DNA of 64,000 nt from JAJXTN01 sp038230895 (GTDB lineage Bacteria > Patescibacteriota > Saccharimonadia > Saccharimonadales > UBA4665): positions 1 to 64,000 of the forward strand of contig JBBRMJ010000003.1 in assembly GCA_038230895.1 (NCBI GenBank). Direction: 5' to 3'. This document shows, piece after piece, positions 43,497-51,518 of this stretch. The notes beneath the pieces were generated by a model. It had not been told where the DNA came from and searched no databases. It saw only the letters and a list, made by a program, of their open reading frames with translations. Position 1 is the first letter of the stretch. Each line of letters opens with the position of its first letter. A program made the position numbers and the translations under genes.

Positions 43497-44804
43497 ATGG
43501 CATTATCAACTCAACCCTATAAAGGCGCGCGGGATTTTTACCCGGAAGATAAGCGCAGACAGAAATATATATTCGCCAAGCTGCGTGACGTCGCAGAGCG
43601 TTTTGGCTATGAAGAATATGATGCACCTATTTTAGAACCCTTGGATATATATCTGGCGAAGACTGGAGAAGAGATCGTCAATGAGCAGACATATGTGTTC
43701 GAAGATCGGGGTGGCCGCAAGGTTGTCATCCGCCCGGAGATGACGCCGACAGTCAGCCGCATGGTGGCTGGTAGACGACAGGAATTAGCCTATCCTGTGC
43801 GTTGGTATAGCATTCCGAACTTGTGGCGTTATGAACGACCACAACGGGGACGCTTGCGAGAACACTGGCAGCTGAATGTTGATATTTTCGGCGTGGCTGA
43901 TAGCTCGGCTGAGGTAGAAGTCATTACCTTGGTCGACGCCGTCTTTAAATCGTATGGCGCAGCGGCTGATATGTACGACATTCATCTGAATAACCGCCAA
44001 CTGGTTGATTTCATACTGCGCGACTATCTCGGGCTCGACGAAACCGAAGCCCACGCCACCAGTAAACTGATTGACCGCATGCACAAATTGGAGCGGGACG
44101 CCTTTATCGCTCAGGCTGATGAAATTGTCAGTGCTGACAAGCGAGAAGCTGGAGTTGTGGAGAAATTGCTTGGTGTACTAGATGTCAAAAGCTTGAAAGA
44201 GTTACCCGACGCCGTCCGGCAGACCGAAGCTGCTATGGAACTTGAGGCAATGTTGGAGGCCTTGCAAGCCGCGGGCATCACTAACGCCCAATACGACCCC
44301 AGCCTCATGCGCGGTTTTGACTATTACACTGGCATCGTTTTCGAGGTGTTCGATACTCACCCGGATAACAACCGCTCCATGCTTGGCGGTGGCCGTTATG
44401 ACGGCTTAGTCGGTTTATTCGGCGTTGCTCCTGTGCCAACAGTCGGTTTCGGCTGGGGCGATGTGACGCTGGCTAACTTCTTGGAATTACACAATCTACT
44501 GCCGGCTTTGCCTCCAGAAACTGATGTTTACGTTGTACTGGTTGGCGAAGTGCAGACCGCTGCTCAGAAACCAATTGCTGAGCTACGCGCCGCCGGGCTG
44601 AACGTCGCCGTTGACTTGTCTGGTCGCAAACTTGGAGACCAGTTCAAGATTGCCGAGAAAAAGGGCATTGAACGTGTCCTAATCATCGGTGAAGCCGAGC
44701 TCTCAACCGGTCAATTTACCCTGAAAAACCTTGGATCTAGCGAAGAGATAAAAGCTGATGTCGCCGGTGTTGTGAAAGCTTTGCGAGCTCAGCAAACAGA
44801 ATGA
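43497..44804 (+). CDS. hisS: Histidyl-tRNA synthetase
   Basis: HisS charges tRNA-His; class II. The 435-residue protein has the N-terminal GARDFYPEDKRRQKYI, motif 2 (WRYERPQRGRLREHWQ), the HisA motif RGFDYYTGIVFEVF, the motif 3 region LGGGRYDGLVGLFG and a C-terminal anticodon-binding domain. The start at ATG 43497 gives MALSTQPYKGARDF. The stop overlaps the next gene by ATGA. Confidence 0.96.
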   Translation: MALSTQPYKGARDFYPEDKRRQKYIFAKLRDVAERFGYEEYDAPILEPLDIYLAKTGEEIVNEQTYVFEDRGGRKVVIRPEMTPTVSRMVAGRRQELAYPVRWYSIPNLWRYERPQRGRLREHWQLNVDIFGVADSSAEVEVITLVDAVFKSYGAAADMYDIHLNNRQLVDFILRDYLGLDETEAHATSKLIDRMHKLERDAFIAQADEIVSADKREAGVVEKLLGVLDVKSLKELPDAVRQTEAAMELEAMLEALQAAGITNAQYDPSLMRGFDYYTGIVFEVFDTHPDNNRSMLGGGRYDGLVGLFGVAPVPTVGFGWGDVTLANFLELHNLLPALPPETDVYVVLVGEVQTAAQKPIAELRAAGLNVAVDLSGRKLGDQFKIAEKKGIERVLIIGEAELSTGQFTLKNLGSSEEIKADVAGVVKALRAQQTE

Positions 44805-45250
44805 GAGCGATTAACCATGCCGTGACGGGAGCGGTTATCGCTGTCGCGAGTGGCAACGCTTGGCTGGCTGTACCGGCGGCCATTGCTTCACACTTCGTGC
44901 TGGATGCCATTCCACACCATGGTGACGCCCACAAAGTACCTGACAGCCAAAGTTTCACGAACACGCTAATTGCTGACGCTCTATTGTGCATTGGGCTAGT
45001 AGCTGTGTTGTCGGTTTGGCAGCCGTCACACTGGCAATTAGCTTCGGTTTGCGCGTTTCTGGCCACATCGCCTGACCTGATGTGGATTGGACGCTTCCGC
45101 AATGCACGTCGTGGACTGAAGCCGCCAAGATTTAACACCATTATGCGTTTTCACAGCCAGATACAGTGGTTTCAGCGGCCAATCGGTGTGGTTACGGAAG
45201 TCGCCTGGTTTATTGGGATGTCATGGATTTTGTACGGCATTGGGCGCTAG
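44801..45250 (+). CDS. Multi-pass membrane protein, YdjM/metal-dependent-hydrolase-like
   Basis: A 149-residue protein with about four hydrophobic segments. The motif SHFVLDAIPHHGD in an N-terminal helix and MRFHSQIQW near the C-terminal part resemble the membrane-bound metal-dependent hydrolase (YdjM) pattern of His/Asp residues. The start overlaps the hisS stop by 4 bases (ATGA), so it is translationally coupled to hisS. Substrate is unknown. Confidence 0.65.
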   Translation: MRAINHAVTGAVIAVASGNAWLAVPAAIASHFVLDAIPHHGDAHKVPDSQSFTNTLIADALLCIGLVAVLSVWQPSHWQLASVCAFLATSPDLMWIGRFRNARRGLKPPRFNTIMRFHSQIQWFQRPIGVVTEVAWFIGMSWILYGIGR

Positions 45251-45270
45251 CCAAAACGTTTGGTATCTGT

Positions 45271-45276
45271 TACACT
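45271..45276 (+). promoter_or_regulatory. Predicted -10 box of tig (near-leaderless)
   Basis: TACACT ends 8 bases before the tig ATG. The gap is C-rich with no ribosome-binding site. Confidence 0.5.
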
Positions 45277-45284
45277 AGCCCCCA

Positions 45285-46571
45285 ATGCAAGTCAAACGCG
45301 AGAAATTATCCGATACTAAACTGAAGCTGACAATAGTTGGCGACGCCAAGGTTATGGATCAAGTCAAGGCGGCGGTACTCGAACGTCTGAGTGAGAACGT
45401 CAAAGTTACTGGTTTCCGACCGGGCAAGGCACCGGCCCATTTAGTCGAGAAACAGATTAGTCAGCAAGTATTACAAAGTGAGTTTCTAGAACAGGCCGTT
45501 AACCATCTCTATGTTGAGGCTGCCCAGCACGAAAAGCTGCGCCCCGTCTCTCAGCCGGAAATCAGCATTATCAAATTTGTGCCATTCACAACCCTTGAAT
45601 TCTCCGCCGAAGTTGAAGCTGTCGGCACTATTTCATTACCTGATTACAAGAAAATTACCGTCGATGTGCCGCTCAAGGAAGTTGCAGCCATCGATGTTAG
45701 TCAAGTTCTCGATAACCTGGCCAGCCGTGGCGCCTCCAAGCAGGACGTCAAACGGGCTGCTGAGAACGGCGACGAAGTGGTTATCGACTTTGTTGGAACA
45801 GACGCAAAGACGAAAGAAGCAATTGCAGGCGCTGACGGCAAGGACTACCCACTAACCATTGGTAGCAAGACATTTATCCCCGGTTTCGAAGATGAAGTTA
45901 TCGGTATGAAGGCTGGTGACGTCAAAGATTTTGTGCTGACTTTCCCCAAAGATTACGGCACCAAGGCATTGCAAAGCCGCAAGGTTAATTTCGCGGTTAC
46001 TGCCAAAACAGTCCTTGAGATTGCCAAGGCCAAACTCGATGACGCCTTTGCGAGCAGTATCGGCCCTTTCAAAACGGTGTCCGAGCTCAAGGCTGATATC
46101 AAAAAACAACTCACCGCTGAAGCGACGCGCGAGCAGCGACAACAGTTTGATAATCGATTGCTCGAGAAAATTGCCAATAAAAGCAGCGTTGCCATTCCAG
46201 CATTGCTGGTCGAAGACGAGATGACACGCATGGAAGACGAGGAGAAGCAGAGTATCGCGTACCGCGGTCAGACTTGGCAGGAACACCTGGTTGAAGAAGG
46301 CTTGGATGCTGAAGCTCACCATGAGAAACAACGCCCTGGCGCCGAACTTCGTGTCAAAGCCGGGTTAGTACTTGCCGAAATTGCCGAGCAGGAAAATATC
46401 ATCGTCAGCCCCGAAGAACTCGATGTGCGCATCCAACTGATGAAGGGCCAGTATGCCACCGACCCGACTATGCAGTCCGAACTTGATAAGCCCGAAAATC
46501 GCCGCGACATCCTCAACCGCATGATCAGTGAAAAAACCCTTGACCGCCTCCGCTCGTTCGCCGGTAAGTAG
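45285..46571 (+). CDS. tig: Trigger factor
   Basis: Trigger factor is the ribosome-bound chaperone and peptidyl-prolyl isomerase. The 428-residue protein has the N-terminal ribosome-binding domain with the signature FRPGKAPAHLV, an FKBP-type domain (about 150-245; GDEVVIDFVG, IGSKTFIPGFEDEVIGMKAGD) and a long helical C-terminal arm. Size and order are normal. Confidence 0.96.
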   Translation: MQVKREKLSDTKLKLTIVGDAKVMDQVKAAVLERLSENVKVTGFRPGKAPAHLVEKQISQQVLQSEFLEQAVNHLYVEAAQHEKLRPVSQPEISIIKFVPFTTLEFSAEVEAVGTISLPDYKKITVDVPLKEVAAIDVSQVLDNLASRGASKQDVKRAAENGDEVVIDFVGTDAKTKEAIAGADGKDYPLTIGSKTFIPGFEDEVIGMKAGDVKDFVLTFPKDYGTKALQSRKVNFAVTAKTVLEIAKAKLDDAFASSIGPFKTVSELKADIKKQLTAEATREQRQQFDNRLLEKIANKSSVAIPALLVEDEMTRMEDEEKQSIAYRGQTWQEHLVEEGLDAEAHHEKQRPGAELRVKAGLVLAEIAEQENIIVSPEELDVRIQLMKGQYATDPTMQSELDKPENRRDILNRMISEKTLDRLRSFAGK

Positions 46572-46601
46572 ACGCCGTAGTCTCAACTAAGAAAGCAGTT
46601 C

Positions 46602-46630
46602 TTGACTGAGTTGTCGTAACATTGTAATCT
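46602..46630 (+). promoter_or_regulatory. Promoter of the small gene at 46638 (leaderless)
   Basis: TTGACT (46602-46607), 17 bases, TAATCT (46625-46630), then 7 bases to the ATG. Confidence 0.65.
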
Positions 46631-46637
46631 ACGAATC

Positions 46638-46970
46638 ATGACCAGTAAAGAAGGCTTATCTAGTTTCTCTGTCGTCGAAGTTCCGCCCGAGCTTATGGCC
46701 GAGTCTGTGCGCCGTGGCTTTGATTTTGCAAGAAGCGAATTTGTATGGGAAAGCTCCTCCGAGCACGCGGTTGGCCAGCCGCCATCTCACGTCCTTTTAC
46801 GCGATGATGAACTAGTAGCGATTGTCCACCGCTGTATTAAGGGAGGATGGATTGCCAGCGACTACGGCGGTGAGCCGATTAATCTTCAACCGGTGGGAGA
46901 GCAGGATGCTCGGTCCCTAGCCCTCCAGTCAGCCCTACTATTATTTGCACCGGTTAGGTCTGATAATTAG
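46638..46970 (+). CDS. Small hypothetical protein between tig and clpP
   Basis: A 110-residue protein that I do not recognise. It is soluble, with a likely beta-rich centre (PPSHVLLRDDELVAIVHRC). It has its own promoter. Its end lies 3 nt inside the left arm of the clpP CIRCE element (TTAGCACTC starts at 46967 and the stop ends at 46970), so transcription through it would run over that operator. Confidence 0.65.
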   Translation: MTSKEGLSSFSVVEVPPELMAESVRRGFDFARSEFVWESSSEHAVGQPPSHVLLRDDELVAIVHRCIKGGWIASDYGGEPINLQPVGEQDARSLALQSALLLFAPVRSDN

Positions 46971-47008
46971 CACTCACACTTGACGAGTGCCAATTCACGA
47001 TCTATAAT
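46967..47008 (+). promoter_or_regulatory. CIRCE operator and leaderless promoter of clpP
   Basis: TTAGCACTC (46967-46975), 9-base spacer, GAGTGCCAA (46985-46993): a CIRCE element with one mismatch. The -35 TTGACG (46980-46985) lies in the spacer, and TATAAT (47003-47008) follows after 17 bases. The ATG is 7 bases downstream, so the message is probably leaderless. Confidence 0.92.
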
Positions 47009-47015
47009 CAGAGGT

Positions 47016-47630
47016 ATGAGCAAACCCATGAGTAACGTTTTGATTCCAACCGTTATCGAGAGTGAAGGCCGCTACGAGCGGGCTTACGACATCTATAGCC
47101 GTCTATTGAAGGACCGTATCATTTTCCTCGGTTCAGACGTCAATGAGGCCAGCGCCAACATCGTCGTGGCACAATTACTCTTCTTGCAATCTGAGGATGC
47201 TAAAAAAGATATCTATTTCTATATTAATAGTCCCGGTGGTAGTGTCTATGATGCCCTAGCCATCTATGACACCATGCAATACATCACCAACGACGTTCAA
47301 ACCGTCGGTATTGGCGTCCAAGCCTCAGCCGCCGCTTTCCTGCTTAGTAGCGGTGCCAAAGGCAAGCGCTTTGCCTTACCCAGCTCGACCATCATGATCC
47401 ACCAGCCATCAAGCGGTACACGTGGTAAGGTGACAGATCAAGAAATCGACTTACGAGAGAGCCTGCGTATCAAAAAGTTGCTGGAAGGCATTATGGCCAA
47501 GAACACCGGCCAAAAGCCCGAGAAGATCCACCTAGACATGGAACGCGACAAGTGGCTGACTTCCGACGAAGCCAAGAAATATGGCATCATCGACGACGTC
47601 ATTACCAGCCCCAAAGCCTTACAGGGTTAG
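47016..47630 (+). CDS. clpP: ATP-dependent Clp protease proteolytic subunit
   Basis: ClpP is the serine protease chamber partner of ClpC. The 204-residue protein has the catalytic Ser in GVQASAAAFLL (usual M/G after Ser are Ala), His in MIHQPSSG, and Asp in ERDKWLTSDEAKKYGIID. The start at ATG 47016 is chosen by promoter position; an upstream in-frame ATG at 46980 lies inside the CIRCE element and a later ATG at 47028 is also possible. Confidence 0.96.
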   Translation: MSKPMSNVLIPTVIESEGRYERAYDIYSRLLKDRIIFLGSDVNEASANIVVAQLLFLQSEDAKKDIYFYINSPGGSVYDALAIYDTMQYITNDVQTVGIGVQASAAAFLLSSGAKGKRFALPSSTIMIHQPSSGTRGKVTDQEIDLRESLRIKKLLEGIMAKNTGQKPEKIHLDMERDKWLTSDEAKKYGIIDDVITSPKALQG

Positions 47631-47914
47631 CCAAGTTCATGAATCTGCTTGACAGTTGACATTACTGGTGAGTTGCTTCACAATGTATATTTAAGAAGTA
47701 GTGTAAGCACGGGGTGCTTGTTATCAATTAAGCCAAATACCCCCGACTTAGGATCTTCGGCCGAACTCACAAAAATCAAACTAACACCGTAAAAACCGTT
47801 CATAGGTCATTGTTTTCGTTTTCGAATTGGGTATTAATTCGAATCGAAGCTGTTTTCTAAGAACTATGTGCACAGACCGAATAACCAATTAACCAGGGGG
47901 CATTGCTTAGGCGT
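47631..47914 (+). promoter_or_regulatory. Long structured leader of rpoB
   Basis: This 284-base stretch has no gene. A promoter TTGACA (47656-47661), 17 bases, CACAAT (47679-47684) would make a leader of about 220 bases. It holds two clear hairpins: AAGCAC-GGG-GTGCTT (47705-47719) and TTCGAATT-7 nt-AATTCGAA (47821-47843). Neither has a T tract. Regulation by structure is possible; the ligand or protein is unknown. Confidence 0.55.
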
Positions 47915-50900
47915 ATGGCTAAAACGACTGTTAAGACAACTGTGAAAACTTCAAAAACATCAGGCTCTCGTGTCTTTTTCACGCGACCGGATGACGCTCT
48001 CGATCTACCAAGTTTGGTCGATCATCAGAATAAATCATTTCAATGGTTCGTGGCTGAGGGTCTCGGTGAATTACTGGCTGAAATCAGCCCCATCGATGAC
48101 TACACGGGCACAAAGCTATCATTAGTTTTCAAGGACTATCGCTTCGGCGACCCCAAGCTGAGTGAAGCTGACGCCCGTGAGAATAATGTTAGTTACGAAG
48201 CGCCTCTGATGGCGAACGTCGAGCTGACCAACAAAGTCACTGGCGAAGTCAAAGAGCAAGAAATCTATCTCGGTGATTACCCATGGATGACCACTCGCGG
48301 CACTTTTGTTATCAACGGCGCAGAGCGTGTCGTGGTGAGTCAGCTGATTCGTTCAGCTGGTGTATTCTTCACAGCCGATCCACATGGTACTACCAGTCTT
48401 TACGGTGCCAAGGTAATTCCTGGTCGTGGTGCATGGTTGGAGTTTGAGACCGCTGCCAACGGTGCTATTTACGTCAAGATCGACCGGAAGCGTAAAATTG
48501 CCGTTACCACATTACTCCGTTCACTCGGTGTTACCGAGGCTCGGATGCATGAAACCTTCAAACATGTTGATACTGGCAAAACCAGCTACTTGGAAGCCAC
48601 TCTCGAAAAGGATCCAACGCATGGCCAGAATGATGCCCTGATTGAGGTCTATCGACGTTTGCGTCCCGGTGACCTTGCCACCGTCGACAATGCCAAATCA
48701 TTGATCGAGAACATGTTCTATAACTATAAGCGCTTCGACTTTAGTCGAGTCGGTCGTTACAAAATCAACAAGCGTCTCGACCTGAAGGTCACCAATACTA
48801 TCGAAAACCGTGTCATGCGTCTGGAGGACATTGAAGCCATCATTGCCGAAGTCATGCGCCTCAACAATACTCAGGAACCAGCCGATGATATTGATTCTTT
48901 GGCTAATCGCCGCGTCAAATTAGTCGGTGAGCTGGTGCAACGCCAATTTCGTATCGGTTTACTCCGCATGGAGCGCAACACCAAAGACCGAATGAGTATG
49001 AGCGAGATTGAGACAGTCGCCCCCGGCCAGCTCATCAACGCTCGTCCAGTTGTCGCTGCTGTTCGCGAATTCTTCGCGAGTTCACAGCTGTCACAGTTTA
49101 TGGACCAGATTAACCCACTGTCTGAGTTGGCTCACAAGCGTCGACTGAGTTCAATGGGTCCTGGTGGCTTGAGTCGTGAACGCGCTGGTTTCGAAGTCCG
49201 GGACGCCCATGCCACACACTATGGCCGTATTTGCGCCGTAGAAACTCCAGAAGGTGCCAACATTGGTTTGGTGCTCAACCTGGCTAACTTCGCTCGTGTC
49301 AACGATTACGGGTTTGTAGAAACACCTTACCGTAAGGTGCTCAATGCCGTGACTGCTAAGGATGCCACCGGCCACATCGCCGCCGATGATCTCCTCGACG
49401 AAAAAGGTAAAGTTATCGTGAAAGCTGGTGCTAAGATCACCGGCGCTGACGCTGCGAAGCTCGCCAAGGTAGCAAACAAAGTTACCTGGCCAATTAAAGC
49501 GCAGGTTACAACTGAAGTGGTCTACCTCGATGCCTACGACGAATATTCAGTCATTATTGCCGGTGGTGGTAGTGAAGTGGACGAAAATGGTTATTTCGTC
49601 GAAGAACGTGTCAGTGCTCGGCTTATGCAGAAATCCGGTGAATTTGATGCCAATGATGTCACGCACATGGATGCATCACGAAACCAAATTATTGGTTCTT
49701 CGGCTGGTCTGATTCCATTCATTGAGAAAAACTATGTCTATCGCTCATTGATGGGTAGTAACCAACAGCGCCAAGCCGTGCCACTGATTCAGCCCCGTAG
49801 CCCAATCGTTGGTACTGGGCTCGAGCGCGTCGCTGCCCACAACACCGGTCAGGTTATCCTGGCTGAAGGTGTCGGTGAGGTTACGCAAGCCAACGCACAA
49901 GCAGTGGTTGTGAAGTATAAGGAAGGTAGCGTTACCTACGAGCCACAGCGCTTTGTACGAAGTAACGAAGGCACCTCAGTCAACCAAAAAGTTGTCGTTA
50001 GCACCGGTGATAAGGTCAAGGACGGTGATGTCTTGATCGAAGGTATGTCTATTGCCGAAGGCGAACTGGCTCTCGGTAAGGACTTGATCGTTGCTTTCAT
50101 GCCTTGGGCTGGCTACAACTTCGAGGATGCCATCATCATCAGCCGCAAGCTGGTTGAAGATGACACCTTGACCTCTGTTCACATTGTCGATTTCATGATT
50201 GAAGTTCGCGAGACCAAACTAGGACCAGAAATTGTTACCCGAGATATTCCAAATGTTTCAGAAGAGACGCTGCGACACCTTGATGATGACGGCATTGTCC
50301 GCATCGGTGCCGAAGTCCACCCTGGCGACATTCTCGTCGGTAAGATTACACCAAAGGGTGAGCAAGAGTTGAGTTCAGAAGAGCGTCTATTGCGCGCTAT
50401 CTTCGGTGAAAAAGCTAAAGAAGTCCGTGATACCTCACAGCGTATGAGTAATGGCAAGCACGGCAAAGTCGTGGGCGTCAAAGTCTTCAGCCGTGAGAAT
50501 GGTCATGAGCTCAAAGCTGGTGTCATCATGCAAATTCAGGTCTTCGTGGCCCAGATGCGCAAGATTGCTGTCGGTGACAAGCTCGGTGGACGCCACGGTA
50601 ACAAGGGTGTTATTGCCCGAATCCTGCCGGTCGAAGATATGCCATTTATGGAAGACGGAACACCTGTTGAAATCGTGCTGAATCCACTTGGCGTCCCATC
50701 CCGTATGAACGTCGGTCAGCTGTTTGAAACTCACCTAGGTATGGCTGCTCGTGCCCTAGGCATGAAAGTCGCCAGTCCATCATTCAATGGTGTGCCCGTC
50801 AGTAAGATTCAAGAACTGCTCAAAGAAGCGAACCTACCTGAAGACGGCAAGCAGCAATTGTTTGACGGCCGAACCGGTGACGCCTTCCAAGAGCGCACGA

Positions 50901-51517
50901 CGGTCGGCAGCATGTACATGATTAAGCTTAATCATATGGTGGCCGATAAGATTCACGCTCGTTCAACTGGTCCATACACTATGGTCACGCAACAGCCACT
51001 CGGTGGTAAAGCCCAAAACGGTGGCCAGCGCTTCGGCGAAATGGAAGTTTGGGCTCTCGAAGCTTATGGCGCCGCAACGACGCTGCAAGAAATGTTGACA
51101 ATCAAGTCCGATGACGTCTATGGACGTAGTAAAGCTTACGAGTCAATCATCAAGAAGACAGCAATTGTCGGTCCAAAAGTCCCTGAGAGTTTCAATGTTC
51201 TCGTGAAGGAATTGCAAGGTCTTGGACTGAAGGTCGACCTCGTTCATTCTGACCGTGTCGTTGACGCCGAGGATGTCTTAGCCAGCAATATTCATGAAGC
51301 AGCGACGCATCCCGTCGAAGTCGAAATGCCAGTCGCCGCAATTTCGGAAATCGACGTGACTGAAGAGTCTGTCGCTGACGACTTCAGTGTGGTGACGGCA
51401 GATGACGATTTGACTGCCATAGGTGATGATGCGACTACCACTGACGGCGACGCCGCCTTGGTGACTGCTGATGATGAGACCACCGCAACCAATGTAACCG
51501 AAGGGGAGGAGGCCTAA
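47915..51517 (+). CDS. rpoB: RNA polymerase beta subunit
   Basis: RpoB with RpoC forms the catalytic core. The 1200-residue protein has the N-terminal SRVFFTRPD, GTFVINGAERVVVSQLIRS, the rifampicin region (SQLSQFMDQINPLSELAHKRRLS, with Asp and His at resistance positions unmutated), the KLGGRHGNKGVI switch region and QPLGGKAQNGGQRFGEME. About 75 C-terminal residues, beginning near 1125, form an Asp/Glu/Thr-rich acidic tail not normal for RpoB. Start: ATG 47915 with AGG before it, or TTG 47903 behind AGGGGG, is not settled. rpoC begins 1 base after the stop. Confidence 0.97.
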   Translation: MAKTTVKTTVKTSKTSGSRVFFTRPDDALDLPSLVDHQNKSFQWFVAEGLGELLAEISPIDDYTGTKLSLVFKDYRFGDPKLSEADARENNVSYEAPLMANVELTNKVTGEVKEQEIYLGDYPWMTTRGTFVINGAERVVVSQLIRSAGVFFTADPHGTTSLYGAKVIPGRGAWLEFETAANGAIYVKIDRKRKIAVTTLLRSLGVTEARMHETFKHVDTGKTSYLEATLEKDPTHGQNDALIEVYRRLRPGDLATVDNAKSLIENMFYNYKRFDFSRVGRYKINKRLDLKVTNTIENRVMRLEDIEAIIAEVMRLNNTQEPADDIDSLANRRVKLVGELVQRQFRIGLLRMERNTKDRMSMSEIETVAPGQLINARPVVAAVREFFASSQLSQFMDQINPLSELAHKRRLSSMGPGGLSRERAGFEVRDAHATHYGRICAVETPEGANIGLVLNLANFARVNDYGFVETPYRKVLNAVTAKDATGHIAADDLLDEKGKVIVKAGAKITGADAAKLAKVANKVTWPIKAQVTTEVVYLDAYDEYSVIIAGGGSEVDENGYFVEERVSARLMQKSGEFDANDVTHMDASRNQIIGSSAGLIPFIEKNYVYRSLMGSNQQRQAVPLIQPRSPIVGTGLERVAAHNTGQVILAEGVGEVTQANAQAVVVKYKEGSVTYEPQRFVRSNEGTSVNQKVVVSTGDKVKDGDVLIEGMSIAEGELALGKDLIVAFMPWAGYNFEDAIIISRKLVEDDTLTSVHIVDFMIEVRETKLGPEIVTRDIPNVSEETLRHLDDDGIVRIGAEVHPGDILVGKITPKGEQELSSEERLLRAIFGEKAKEVRDTSQRMSNGKHGKVVGVKVFSRENGHELKAGVIMQIQVFVAQMRKIAVGDKLGGRHGNKGVIARILPVEDMPFMEDGTPVEIVLNPLGVPSRMNVGQLFETHLGMAARALGMKVASPSFNGVPVSKIQELLKEANLPEDGKQQLFDGRTGDAFQERTTVGSMYMIKLNHMVADKIHARSTGPYTMVTQQPLGGKAQNGGQRFGEMEVWALEAYGAATTLQEMLTIKSDDVYGRSKAYESIIKKTAIVGPKVPESFNVLVKELQGLGLKVDLVHSDRVVDAEDVLASNIHEAATHPVEVEMPVAAISEIDVTEESVADDFSVVTADDDLTAIGDDATTTDGDAALVTADDETTATNVTEGEEA

Positions 51518-51518
51518 G

